Below are positions 21,911 through 28,408 of a DNA stretch of 64,000 bases, piece after piece. Positions within the stretch are counted from its first letter, which is position 1, and each line of letters opens with the position of its first letter. Position numbers and translations under genes: made by a program. The notes beneath the pieces are model-generated. The model saw nothing but the letters and a program-made list of their open reading frames with translations, did not search any database and had not been told where the DNA came from. This DNA is from a virus, in the IMG/VR virus record IMGVR_UViG_3300042309_002885, positions 1 through 64,000 of that record; one strand, 5' to 3'.

Positions 21911-21928
21911 GGAACACCAATATAATAA
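21911..21928 (+). promoter_or_regulatory. Early-type element GGAACACCAATATAATAA
   Basis: 23 nt to ATG 21934. Confidence 0.7.
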
Positions 21929-21933
21929 CAACG

Positions 21934-22188
21934 ATGAGCAACTACCCCAATATGTCCTACTGCATGTTCGAGAACACTCTGCATGCTATGAATCAAGTCT
22001 TTCGTGATCTGCAAGATGCTCTTGATGACGGAACTTCGCCTGCTGATTACCGCAAGGCTCTGAGTTCCCGTCAAGAAGCTGAAGCCTTCGATCGCATTAA
22101 AGAGATGTGCGAAGATATCGTTAGTGTCATCAACGACTTAAACTACAATGATCCAGACTATGTCGAGATCGACGAGGACGACGAGTAA
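21934..22188 (+). CDS. Hypothetical acidic protein
   Basis: 84 residues; helical (ENTLHAMNQVFRDLQDALDD) with a very acidic end (DYVEIDEDDE). No family recognised. Confidence 0.6.
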   Translation: MSNYPNMSYCMFENTLHAMNQVFRDLQDALDDGTSPADYRKALSSRQEAEAFDRIKEMCEDIVSVINDLNYNDPDYVEIDEDDE

Positions 22189-22206
22189 GGAACACTGATA
22201 CAATAA
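22189..22206 (+). promoter_or_regulatory. Early-type element GGAACACTGATACAATAA
   Basis: 22 nt to ATG 22211. Confidence 0.7.
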
Positions 22207-22210
22207 GTGT

Positions 22211-22390
22211 ATGCAAGATAAGATAGAGCTCGTAGCGCACAACGAACACATCTCAGATGATGTTGATGCAGTGTTTGAGAACGACAATCTCAGCGATAGC
22301 GTTAAAACGAAGATAGTTGAGATGATCGAAACATACATCGCTACTAGCATCGAGACAGTTGTAGAGAATCCAGAGTGGTTCAATGAGTAA
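22211..22390 (+). CDS. Small acidic helical protein
   Basis: A 59-residue ORF (MQDKIELVAHNEHISDDVDA...). Similar in mood to the 8616 product, a short acidic helical protein, but alignable identity is not evident. Confidence 0.55.
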   Translation: MQDKIELVAHNEHISDDVDAVFENDNLSDSVKTKIVEMIETYIATSIETVVENPEWFNE

Positions 22391-22408
22391 GGAACTTCAT
22401 TACAATAA
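22391..22408 (+). promoter_or_regulatory. Early-type element GGAACTTCATTACAATAA
   Basis: 22 nt to ATG 22413; this spacing favours 22413 over the in-frame ATG at 22383. Confidence 0.6.
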
Positions 22409-22412
22409 CGAC

Positions 22413-22667
22413 ATGACCAACCGATTCGATAAGCTAGAATGGCTAAAAGAGAACTGCACTGAGAAGCACATGAAGGAAATGTTCCTTACTGAGCTGGTAG
22501 GCTGGTTAAGTGAATATGACTTCAATGAGTTCTACGAGCATCATTGCAGACTGTGGAACATCGAGACCCCGTTCGATAAGGACGAGGATGACTGTCCAAA
22601 CGAGTTTATCGTCAATGATGATGAAATGGTTCCGGTGTCTACGCAATCGGAATGGAAGGAACTCTGA
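22413..22667 (+). CDS. Hypothetical acidic protein ending in KEL
   Basis: 84 residues from ATG 22413 (MTNRFDKLEWLKENC); aromatic, acidic, with cysteines at spaced positions. The upstream in-frame start would translate the promoter itself. No family recognised. Confidence 0.6.
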   Translation: MTNRFDKLEWLKENCTEKHMKEMFLTELVGWLSEYDFNEFYEHHCRLWNIETPFDKDEDDCPNEFIVNDDEMVPVSTQSEWKEL

Positions 22668-22675
22668 TATACTAA
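22658..22675 (+). promoter_or_regulatory. Early-type element GGAACTCTGATATACTAA
   Basis: 22 nt to ATG 22680; -10 variant TATACT. Confidence 0.65.
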
Positions 22676-22679
22676 CGAC

Positions 22680-22880
22680 ATGACTGCTAAAGAGATAGAC
22701 AGTATGACACCAGAAGAGCTTGAGCAGGTAGCTTACATGCTCACTCCTGAAGAGAATGAACTCTGGGCCTTTTGGGGCTATGATGGACGTACCTATGAGC
22801 TTATCATGGTTGGGCGTCAATCAAAAGCGAATATAGCTGAGAGTTACAGAAAGGAATTAGAAGGAACTCTGATATACTAA
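22680..22880 (+). CDS. Hypothetical protein
   Basis: 66 residues; MTAKEIDSMTPEELEQVAYM then a beta-rich Trp-containing segment. No family recognised. It ends in the next element. Confidence 0.6.
   Translation: MTAKEIDSMTPEELEQVAYMLTPEENELWAFWGYDGRTYELIMVGRQSKANIAESYRKELEGTLIY
22863..22880 (+). promoter_or_regulatory. Early-type element GGAACTCTGATATACTAA
   Basis: 22 nt to ATG 22885; identical to the copy at 22658. Confidence 0.65.
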
Positions 22881-22884
22881 CGAC

Positions 22885-23004
22885 ATGCACCACGAAGACG
22901 ATATGTTACCGATACTGGCCTTGATCCTGATGTTCTGGTCTGTCTGTTTATTCATGACTGTCTTCACCACTGTTAAAGCCATCACTGAGTACTTCCTCGG
23001 TTAA
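22885..23004 (+). CDS. Tiny single-pass membrane protein
   Basis: A 39-residue ORF, mostly one hydrophobic helix (ILALILMFWSVCLFMTVF) after an acidic start (MHHEDDMLP). Confidence 0.5.
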   Translation: MHHEDDMLPILALILMFWSVCLFMTVFTTVKAITEYFLG

Positions 23005-23022
23005 GGAACTCCATTACAATAA
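23005..23022 (+). promoter_or_regulatory. Early-type element GGAACTCCATTACAATAA
   Basis: 22 nt to ATG 23027, directly after the upstream stop. Confidence 0.65.
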
Positions 23023-23026
23023 CGAC

Positions 23027-23194
23027 ATGATCAACACCGCCGATAAGCTGAATGCTCTGATGAAGCGAGTCTACGATCTCGAGGACCTCTTCGAGACTGC
23101 TAAAGCAGAAGACGATCGCTGGACCGCTAACATGTGCTTGCTCGAGCTCGATGAGATCAACGCAACGCTAGATAAACTCGAAAGGGAACACTGA
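23027..23194 (+). CDS. Small coiled-coil protein, paralogue of 17732 and 19446
   Basis: A 55-residue ORF; DKLNALMKRVYDLEDLFETA and KAEDDRWTANM closely match the middle of the 19446 product. Its C-terminus REH-stop is formed by the next element. Confidence 0.6.
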   Translation: MINTADKLNALMKRVYDLEDLFETAKAEDDRWTANMCLLELDEINATLDKLEREH

Positions 23195-23202
23195 TATACT
23201 AA
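23185..23202 (+). promoter_or_regulatory. Early-type element GGAACACTGATATACTAA
   Basis: 22 nt to ATG 23207. Confidence 0.65.
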
Positions 23203-23206
23203 CGGT

Positions 23207-23452
23207 ATGCAAGACGATCCGCAAGATAAACTACTCGACATTCTGCAAACTGAAGGCGTCATTGACCTTGATATCTTTGACAATCTAGTAGATGAGATGC
23301 TCATTAAGCATCATGACTATACTATAGACGATGTTGAGAATATGACGAATGAAGATGTACTTGAGATAGTTCAAGAGATTTTCGGTATGAAGTTGAGTGA
23401 AGAAGACAATAAAGTCTACTTGCTTGAGTATAGTAACGCATTCACAGCTTAA
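23207..23452 (+). CDS. Acidic hypothetical protein
   Basis: 81 residues, rich in D and E (MQDDPQDKLLDILQTEGVID...), predicted helical. Acidic composition is compatible with a DNA-mimic type inhibitor, but nothing specific supports this. Confidence 0.6.
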   Translation: MQDDPQDKLLDILQTEGVIDLDIFDNLVDEMLIKHHDYTIDDVENMTNEDVLEIVQEIFGMKLSEEDNKVYLLEYSNAFTA

Positions 23453-23453
23453 G

Positions 23454-23471
23454 GGAACTCTTTTATACTAG
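23454..23471 (+). promoter_or_regulatory. Early-type element GGAACTCTTTTATACTAG
   Basis: 22 nt to ATG 23476. Confidence 0.6.
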
Positions 23472-23475
23472 CGAC

Positions 23476-23673
23476 ATGAAGAAACTATATTCGATTGTAT
23501 TTCACAATGATGAATGCTATACGGAAGCAATGGCATTAAGCGACATTCACACCTATAACGATGCCGATGCTGCAGAGATTGAGCTTTTCTGGAACAGCAA
23601 ACGTAAACGTGACAACGCGGTTCGTCTTCTTAAGCAGAATGACATTACTGTAGACACCTATGACTTCAATTAA
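23476..23673 (+). CDS. Small hypothetical protein, paralogue of the gene at 24621
   Basis: 65 residues; I-F-H/N start, DADAAEIELFWNSKRKRDNA, and ending ITVDTYDFN. The 24621 product has GGLEMLWNQEWYRNQA and ending IEVDTYELD, so these are paralogues. Confidence 0.65.
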   Translation: MKKLYSIVFHNDECYTEAMALSDIHTYNDADAAEIELFWNSKRKRDNAVRLLKQNDITVDTYDFN

Positions 23674-23674
23674 A

Positions 23675-23692
23675 GGAACACTGATACAATAA
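23675..23692 (+). promoter_or_regulatory. Early-type element GGAACACTGATACAATAA without a gene
   Basis: An intact copy, but no start codon follows at the usual distance. The 48 bp up to the next element contain a small hairpin (ATCGC-AAGAA-GCGAT). Confidence 0.6.
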
Positions 23693-23740
23693 GGCATCGC
23701 AAGAAGCGATAACAAACAACAAAACAAACAATCCACCAAA

Positions 23741-23758
23741 GGAACACCAATAGAATAA
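23741..23758 (+). promoter_or_regulatory. Early-type element GGAACACCAATAGAATAA
   Basis: 22 nt to ATG 23763; second of a tandem pair. Confidence 0.65.
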
Positions 23759-23762
23759 GACA

Positions 23763-24140
23763 ATGACCAAATACACATTCAAGACCATCGTTGCCCCAGA
23801 AGCAGTCCGCGCTGAATTCACCGCTCTTCGCGATCAGCTCAACTCATCAGATAAGGAACTTATGCAAGCGTTCTGGAACATCGCCATTGATCGTCTCGAT
23901 GACATCAAGAAGGAAGTAGAGATGCTTCAAGCCTCTACTGCTCAAGCGCGCGCTGAGAAGCAAGAGATCAAAGCTGCTGCTAAGCTGAAGAAGGCTCCTA
24001 AAGCTAAGAAAGAGAAGAAGGTCACTAAGGTAGCCGCCAAGAAGGCTCCAAAGAAGAAAGCTGAGAAAGCTAGTAAGGTTACTAAGGTTGTCGATGATGA
24101 TGGCGATATTGAGACAGTAGTGGTGGACTGCTCTCGATGA
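23763..24140 (+). CDS. Lys/Ala-rich histone H1-like protein
   Basis: 125 residues. Residues 1-65 form a helical domain (FTALRDQLNSSDKELMQAFW). Residues about 66-105 are a Lys/Ala/Pro tail (KKAPKAKKEKKV, AAKKAPKKKAEKA) like the C-terminus of histone H1 and bacterial histone-like proteins. The end is acidic. Expected to bind DNA or RNA non-specifically, possibly reshaping the host nucleoid. Expressed from tandem early elements, so possibly abundant. Function inferred from composition only. Confidence 0.6.
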   Translation: MTKYTFKTIVAPEAVRAEFTALRDQLNSSDKELMQAFWNIAIDRLDDIKKEVEMLQASTAQARAEKQEIKAAAKLKKAPKAKKEKKVTKVAAKKAPKKKAEKASKVTKVVDDDGDIETVVVDCSR

Positions 24141-24182
24141 GTGAAGGAGCTGAGCATCTCTCAAAACTGCTCGTCCCTTTTA

Positions 24183-24200
24183 GGAACTCAAATACAATAA
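24183..24200 (+). promoter_or_regulatory. Early-type element GGAACTCAAATACAATAA
   Basis: 21 nt to ATG 24204. Confidence 0.65.
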
Positions 24201-24203
24201 GGT

Positions 24204-24359
24204 ATGCACAAAGTAACCGTTTACTCTAACTGGGAGAAGACCTCAGTGCATGAGTTTGAAACACTAGAGGAAGCTGAGCTGTTCGCTGAGAACATGAAGC
24301 ACAACCAATACTCTGTACTCATCGATGAGATCGATGAAGAGACTGATGAGGAACTCTGA
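24204..24359 (+). CDS. Small acidic alpha/beta protein ending in EEL
   Basis: A 51-residue ORF: MHKVTVYSNWEKTSVHEFET, helix EEAELFAENMK, strand YSVLIDEI, acidic end. Same beta-beta-alpha-beta plan as 12064 and 17936. Confidence 0.55.
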   Translation: MHKVTVYSNWEKTSVHEFETLEEAELFAENMKHNQYSVLIDEIDEETDEEL

Positions 24360-24367
24360 TACAATAA
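24350..24367 (+). promoter_or_regulatory. Early-type element GGAACTCTGATACAATAA
   Basis: 24 nt to ATG 24374; holds the upstream stop. Confidence 0.7.
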
Positions 24368-24373
24368 GACATC

Positions 24374-24598
24374 ATGAAACTACTGCCCATCACATTCATC
24401 GCCCTGACCGTTGTACTCACTGCCATCTCAGTCTTCTGGGCTGATTGGATCATCAGAGAGCTCTACGATAAAGACATCAACAACTGGTTGATCCTCGCTG
24501 GTGTGATCGTTACCTCGCTCTGCATCCCAAGAGCACTGAGCGGTATCCTTACACTCGCGATGGTTGTAGCTTCATTCTACATCCTATTCATCCGCTAA
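24374..24598 (+). CDS. Small membrane protein
   Basis: 74 residues with three hydrophobic segments (about 4-24, 35-52, 55-72) and few charges; an inner-membrane protein, no family recognised. Confidence 0.6.
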   Translation: MKLLPITFIALTVVLTAISVFWADWIIRELYDKDINNWLILAGVIVTSLCIPRALSGILTLAMVVASFYILFIR

Positions 24599-24599
24599 A

Positions 24600-24617
24600 G
24601 GAACACCAATACAATAA
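24600..24617 (+). promoter_or_regulatory. Early-type element GGAACACCAATACAATAA
   Basis: 21 nt to ATG 24621. Confidence 0.7.
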
Positions 24618-24620
24618 GGT

Positions 24621-24821
24621 ATGACCGAAATGGAATACTTCATCACCTTCAACAGCGAAGAAGACTTTATCAAAGCTAGTGAGATGACATCCATTCTTCT
24701 TCCAGACGACTTCAACAAAGGAGGTCTTGAAATGCTTTGGAATCAAGAATGGTATCGCAACCAAGCCGTTCACGAGCTAAGTAAGATCGGTATCGAGGTT
24801 GATACCTATGAGCTGGATTAA
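24621..24821 (+). CDS. Small hypothetical protein, paralogue of the gene at 23476
   Basis: 66 residues, acidic; see the shared W-N and VDTY features at 23476. One gene lies between two others of unrelated sequence, so the duplication is not tandem. Confidence 0.65.
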   Translation: MTEMEYFITFNSEEDFIKASEMTSILLPDDFNKGGLEMLWNQEWYRNQAVHELSKIGIEVDTYELD

Positions 24822-24839
24822 GGAACACCAATACAATAA
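24822..24839 (+). promoter_or_regulatory. Early-type element GGAACACCAATACAATAA
   Basis: 24 nt to ATG 24846; last copy in the window. Confidence 0.7.
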
Positions 24840-24845
24840 GACATC

Positions 24846-25037
24846 ATGCACGTCCAACCAACCAACAACAACTACCTCGCAGGCTATCTCGAACAATCCT
24901 TCAAGACCTTCCATCATGTACTCGAACGAGAGGCTATCATCAAGTGGAACAGTCCAGAGTATAAGAAGGTAATGGACTTGATCGCTAAAGAGCTTAAAAG
25001 AGCTCATGAAGCTGAACGAGAGTTTTCAAATCGGTAG
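24846..25037 (+). CDS. Small hypothetical protein
   Basis: 63 residues, helical and basic at the end (LIAKELKRAHEAEREF). No family recognised. Last gene of the early-type cassette. Confidence 0.55.
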   Translation: MHVQPTNNNYLAGYLEQSFKTFHHVLEREAIIKWNSPEYKKVMDLIAKELKRAHEAEREFSNR

Positions 25038-25282
25038 TGGTGTCATGAGAGAGATCCGGGCAATAGGAGAGCGTGGGGGCTCCCTAGAGAGCCCGGGTCT
25101 CTGAGACAACGCCGCGTCTAGAGACACCCAGCGCTCCTAAATGCCTCCTATGGAGAGAGGTTTAGAAACAAAAGAGTAGCCATGTCTCCAAAAATTTTTT
25201 GCTATATCCTCTGAGACTCCAATAAGCGCAGTTCCTCGGAAATTTTTTTTGCGCGGATTCTAAGACTTCTATATAGGGGTCT
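25038..25282 (+). other. Non-coding, hairpin-rich region between early and late cassettes
   Basis: About 245 bp with no gene, locally GC-rich. Hairpins: GGGCTC/GAGCCC at 25077-25094; GTCTCTGAGAC pairing with GTCTAGAGAC at about 25098-25125; CCTC/GAGG around 25144-25160. Then two similar A/T blocks, CAAAAATTTTTTGC and GGAAATTTTTTTTGC, each followed by a CTNWGACTYC-like sequence. Could be a structured RNA, a replication or recombination site, or a terminator complex. Confidence 0.45.
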
Positions 25283-25291
25283 GACTAAATA
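25283..25291 (+). promoter_or_regulatory. Late-type element GACTAAATA
   Basis: 15 nt to GTG 25298. Confidence 0.6.
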
Positions 25292-25297
25292 AGATGA

Positions 25298-25642
25298 GTG
25301 AGATATAAGAAATATAATGTAGATTTAGGAGACATTACTAAGTCTAATGTTCTTCCTGATCTTTCAAGCATTCATAATAATCTTTTAGAAGATAACGAGT
25401 ACCTTAGAAAAGAAACAATGCTTGATGGTATAGTCTTATACAGAGCTAGAAATCCGTTTAGTAAACTTATTAGTATGAACTTACCAGAAAATCATCCTGC
25501 GTTTAATTTTGATATTAGTGTATCGTCTTGCTTTAAGCGTTATTTTCAGCCATCTACAAGAGATATAGAGAGACACGGAGATATAAGAGATCTTTTATTT
25601 AGATACATAGTACATCCTTTATTCAATAGCCTTAAAAAATGA
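25298..25642 (+). CDS. MRY/PExHPLFN family protein, member 15
   Basis: 114 residues, GTG start; MRYKKYNVDL, LDGIVLYRA, LPENHPAFNFDISV. Starts the second sub-family, in which MRYK is usual. Confidence 0.75.
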   Translation: MRYKKYNVDLGDITKSNVLPDLSSIHNNLLEDNEYLRKETMLDGIVLYRARNPFSKLISMNLPENHPAFNFDISVSSCFKRYFQPSTRDIERHGDIRDLLFRYIVHPLFNSLKK

Positions 25643-25658
25643 GGCATCCATATAAGGC

Positions 25659-25667
25659 GACTAAATA
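25659..25667 (+). promoter_or_regulatory. Late-type element GACTAAATA
   Basis: 17 nt to GTG 25676, slightly longer than the usual 14-15. Confidence 0.55.
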
Positions 25668-25675
25668 TAGAGGTA

Positions 25676-26140
25676 GTGAGGTATAAACAAACACATATAG
25701 ACTTTAACAAAAAAACCATAGCACCTGCAATCTTAGTAAGACGTTCTATAAATGACAGGTCGGGAGTTATGGTAGTTGGTGAGGATGGTAGGGTTATTCT
25801 TCCTAGAGATACTAGTAATATGGTTAATACTAGGCCATACTGCTTAACTAGAATGCCACAAAGTACTGATAAGCCTATAGAAACAGAATATAGGTATTTA
25901 AACCATAAACACTATGCTACTAGTTTTAAGATAGAAGACGGTTTATACTTCGATTATCTAGAAGGAATGTTTGAAGAAGAAAATGATGGTTATCTTTATG
26001 CAGCTGAATATCATCCTCTCTTTAATGTAGATGTGTTGGAGGAGCTTCATAGCAGCGAAGGTTTAGAAGTATATCCTTCTGTACGTCGTCTGATAAATAA
26101 GATAGATAAGATCAAAAGTAGTATAGACAATGAGATATAA
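25676..26140 (+). CDS. MRY/PExHPLFN family protein, member 16 (long)
   Basis: 154 residues, GTG start; MRYKQTHIDF, a 50-residue insertion with PYCLTRMP, EDGLYFDYL, AAEYHPLFNVDVL. Shares the PYCL insertion with member 17. Its end overlaps the start of member 17 by 11 bases. Confidence 0.7.
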   Translation: MRYKQTHIDFNKKTIAPAILVRRSINDRSGVMVVGEDGRVILPRDTSNMVNTRPYCLTRMPQSTDKPIETEYRYLNHKHYATSFKIEDGLYFDYLEGMFEEENDGYLYAAEYHPLFNVDVLEELHSSEGLEVYPSVRRLINKIDKIKSSIDNEI

Positions 26141-26603
26141 AGCTTATATAATTGGAGAAGATTTCGGTCCAGATTGGTTAGTATATTATGAGACTGAGAT
26201 TGCTGTTCCAAGCCGTGGTGGTGGTATATATACAGTAGATGGTAGCGGTCATGTAATAAATTATAGAGATGATGGTTTTAGGCCTTATCCTTATTGTCTG
26301 GATAATATGTTCAAGAGAAAGTATCCAGATAAAATAAGAGCTAGAAATGGTTATGGAATGAAGGTTGATTGTTATAGATTAGATGATGGTATATTTTTCG
26401 ATAATAATAATGAAGAGTTTAATGACTATACCGTCTATATACCAGAGACGCATCCTCTCTTTAATTTATCGTTCTTCGATCTTCCACACACAATTGATAA
26501 CTTAGTACCTGATTATACAACAGCTAAGATAGCCGGTGAGTTGTGGCATAGTGTATCTGATCCTATTACGAATAAGATAGGTGACGCAGTACAACCTTCT
26601 TAA
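26130..26603 (+). CDS. MRY/PExHPLFN family protein, member 17 (long)
   Basis: 157 residues; MRYKAYIIGE, PYPYCLDNMF insertion, DDGIFFDNN, IPETHPLFNLSFF. Paired with member 16 as a long-form subgroup. Confidence 0.75.
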   Translation: MRYKAYIIGEDFGPDWLVYYETEIAVPSRGGGIYTVDGSGHVINYRDDGFRPYPYCLDNMFKRKYPDKIRARNGYGMKVDCYRLDDGIFFDNNNEEFNDYTVYIPETHPLFNLSFFDLPHTIDNLVPDYTTAKIAGELWHSVSDPITNKIGDAVQPS

Positions 26604-26612
26604 TCTAAGACT

Positions 26613-27278
26613 ATGATTAACACTCTTGTAATATCTGATATTCACTTAGGATCATCGGTATGTGATAGAGATAAGGTTCTTCAGATATTATCAACTCCCT
26701 TTAAGACTCTAATTATAAACGGAGATCTCTTTGACAATCACTCATTTAAGAGATACAATAAGAAGGATTGGAAGATCTTATCTAAGATACGTAAGCTATC
26801 AAAGACACACAGTGTGATATTAGTTAAGGGTAATCACGATGGATGTGCTGATTTCTTAGCAGCTATCACTGGTATGGAGTTCGTATCAGAGTATTCTTTT
26901 ACTATCGATAATATGAAGTATCACTGCGAGCACGGTGACGCTTACGATCACTGGATCAAATATAAACCAATCTCCACATTTATCTTTACAGGCATCTATT
27001 ACTGGATACAGAAATTCGATAAGAGACATATTATTACACGGAGGTTAAAAGCATGGTCTAAGTCATGGGTAAAGGCTAAAGATCTAGTATCTCGAAGATT
27101 CCTAGACAAGAGAGGCGGTTCGTACGATGTGCTCATAGCTGGACACACCCACTACCCAGAGACTATTTATTCACGAGCGGCATGCTGCTATTATGTGAAT
27201 ACCGGATCGTTCTGCGATGAGCGGTGCTCTTATGTAGTAATAAGTGATGATGGCTCTTTTGATTTGAAATATATCTGA
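26613..27278 (+). CDS. Metallophosphoesterase, LpxH-like
   Basis: 221 residues with all calcineurin-type motifs: SDIHLG (D9, H11), GDLFD (37-41), GNHD (73-76), EHGD near 110, and GHTH near 176. The region between 120 and 165 is basic and helical, like the membrane-contacting part of UDP-2,3-diacylglucosamine hydrolases. It may act on a lipid A precursor or other phosphodiester at the membrane. It sits inside the MRY array, the only member of a recognised enzyme family between 8.2 and 30 kb. No own promoter is obvious. Confidence 0.75.
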   Translation: MINTLVISDIHLGSSVCDRDKVLQILSTPFKTLIINGDLFDNHSFKRYNKKDWKILSKIRKLSKTHSVILVKGNHDGCADFLAAITGMEFVSEYSFTIDNMKYHCEHGDAYDHWIKYKPISTFIFTGIYYWIQKFDKRHIITRRLKAWSKSWVKAKDLVSRRFLDKRGGSYDVLIAGHTHYPETIYSRAACCYYVNTGSFCDERCSYVVISDDGSFDLKYI

Positions 27279-27285
27279 CTAAATA
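27277..27285 (+). promoter_or_regulatory. Late-type element GACTAAATA
   Basis: 15 nt to GTG 27292; overlaps the stop of the phosphoesterase gene. Confidence 0.6.
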
Positions 27286-27291
27286 TAGAAA

Positions 27292-27666
27292 GTGAGATAT
27301 AAATTATATTCATATCATCAGTCTGCTCCTAGGAGCAGACTTTATCCGAATTCAGGTTCGGTTAAGAGTAAAGATGAAATAGACGGCTTTGGTATAGAGG
27401 ATGATATATTTGTAAACACAATAGTATATGAAGGTAAAGTTGTTCCTGATACGCTTCGTATTAGTATGCCCGAGAATCATCCTTTGTTTAATATAAATAT
27501 AGCTTATACAATACCTAAACATACAAGAGGTGAAGTTAATGTTCAATTTCAACAATTTCAAAAAGATGTGAGTCATATGATAACGCCGTTCACTAATATG
27601 CTAGACAAAGTAATAAAAGACAAACAACATCATATTAGAGCATTAGATATAACAAATGAGATATAA
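27292..27666 (+). CDS. MRY/PExHPLFN family protein, member 18
   Basis: 124 residues, GTG start; MRYKLYSYHQ, EDDIFVNTI, GKVVPDTLRI, MPENHPLFNINIAY. With members 19 and 20 it forms a subgroup with GxxVxxD before the signature. Confidence 0.75.
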   Translation: MRYKLYSYHQSAPRSRLYPNSGSVKSKDEIDGFGIEDDIFVNTIVYEGKVVPDTLRISMPENHPLFNINIAYTIPKHTRGEVNVQFQQFQKDVSHMITPFTNMLDKVIKDKQHHIRALDITNEI

Positions 27667-28015
27667 ATTATATTCTGGTTTTTTAAGACATACGGATGCT
27701 GGGCCTAAACTCTTTGCGTATATTAATAATATTAAGAAAAAGCGCAATGTATCAGGTATACACGTTATAGATGGAGTATTTGCTATTAGTGATATGTCTC
27801 GAGGAGGGAGAATAGTGCCTACTGATCTTAAAGTTTATGTACCTGAAAGTCATCCCTTATTTAATTTTAATCTTACCTTTGAAGTATACCGCACAAGCAA
27901 AGTACCTGCTCCTGATTTTAGAAAATATGAGATAAAAATACGTCAAGTTGTAGATCCGCTTTTCAATAAACTTTTAGAAATAACAAAAAACGGTACCGAG
28001 CGTATAGGTCGTTAA
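27656..28015 (+). CDS. MRY/PExHPLFN family protein, member 19
   Basis: 119 residues; MRYKLYSGFL, IDGVFAISD, GRIVPTDLKV, VPESHPLFNFNLTF. Start overlaps the end of member 18 by 11 bases. Confidence 0.75.
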   Translation: MRYKLYSGFLRHTDAGPKLFAYINNIKKKRNVSGIHVIDGVFAISDMSRGGRIVPTDLKVYVPESHPLFNFNLTFEVYRTSKVPAPDFRKYEIKIRQVVDPLFNKLLEITKNGTERIGR

Positions 28016-28024
28016 GACTAAATA
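28016..28024 (+). promoter_or_regulatory. Late-type element GACTAAATA
   Basis: 15 nt to GTG 28031. Confidence 0.6.
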
Positions 28025-28030
28025 TAGAAA

Positions 28031-28393
28031 GTGAGATATTCGGTGTATGTATATTATCCAATGATGAGTAGCGGCAGGAGTCTTTATGTAAAGAATCCAA
28101 CTAATAATATGCGGAATGAAGAAAAAATAACAGGTATACGTACATCGGAGGGTATATATTTTAACTCATCGACATATGGTGGAAAGGTTCAAGCGGATTC
28201 CTACTATGTTTATATTCCTGAAAATCACCCGCTGTTTAATTACGATTTAGCCTTTCGAGCACAAACAGATACCAAGCCAAGATATACACCTGAATCACGG
28301 GCGTTTCAAAAAGTTATGGAGCGGTCAGTGGAGTCGCTTCTCGATGAGATAGATAAAGAGATAGAACAAAGGCGTAATAAGCCTAAAGCCTGA
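28031..28393 (+). CDS. MRY/PExHPLFN family protein, member 20
   Basis: 120 residues, GTG start; MRYSVYVYYP, SEGIYFNSS, GKVQADSYYV, IPENHPLFNYDLAF; basic C-terminus. Confidence 0.75.
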   Translation: MRYSVYVYYPMMSSGRSLYVKNPTNNMRNEEKITGIRTSEGIYFNSSTYGGKVQADSYYVYIPENHPLFNYDLAFRAQTDTKPRYTPESRAFQKVMERSVESLLDEIDKEIEQRRNKPKA

Positions 28394-28402
28394 GACTAAA
28401 TA
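28394..28402 (+). promoter_or_regulatory. Late-type element GACTAAATA
   Basis: 15 nt to GTG 28409. Confidence 0.6.
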
Positions 28403-28408
28403 TAGAAA

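Noticed and set aside
21742-22074. 110-codon minus-strand ORF
   Set aside because: It crosses an early element and the start of the plus-strand gene at 21934, and has no late- or early-type signal of its own.
23847-24164. Minus-strand ORFs opposite the histone-like gene
   Set aside because: Serine/leucine-rich mirror of Lys/Ala codons (AAG/CTT, GCT/AGC); no promoter or ribosome-binding signal.
8594-24839. AAGGAA in the early element as a Shine-Dalgarno
   Set aside because: It lies about 17 nt from the start codon in nearly all copies, too far, and the TATAAT between it and the start is better conserved than expected for a ribosome-binding spacer.
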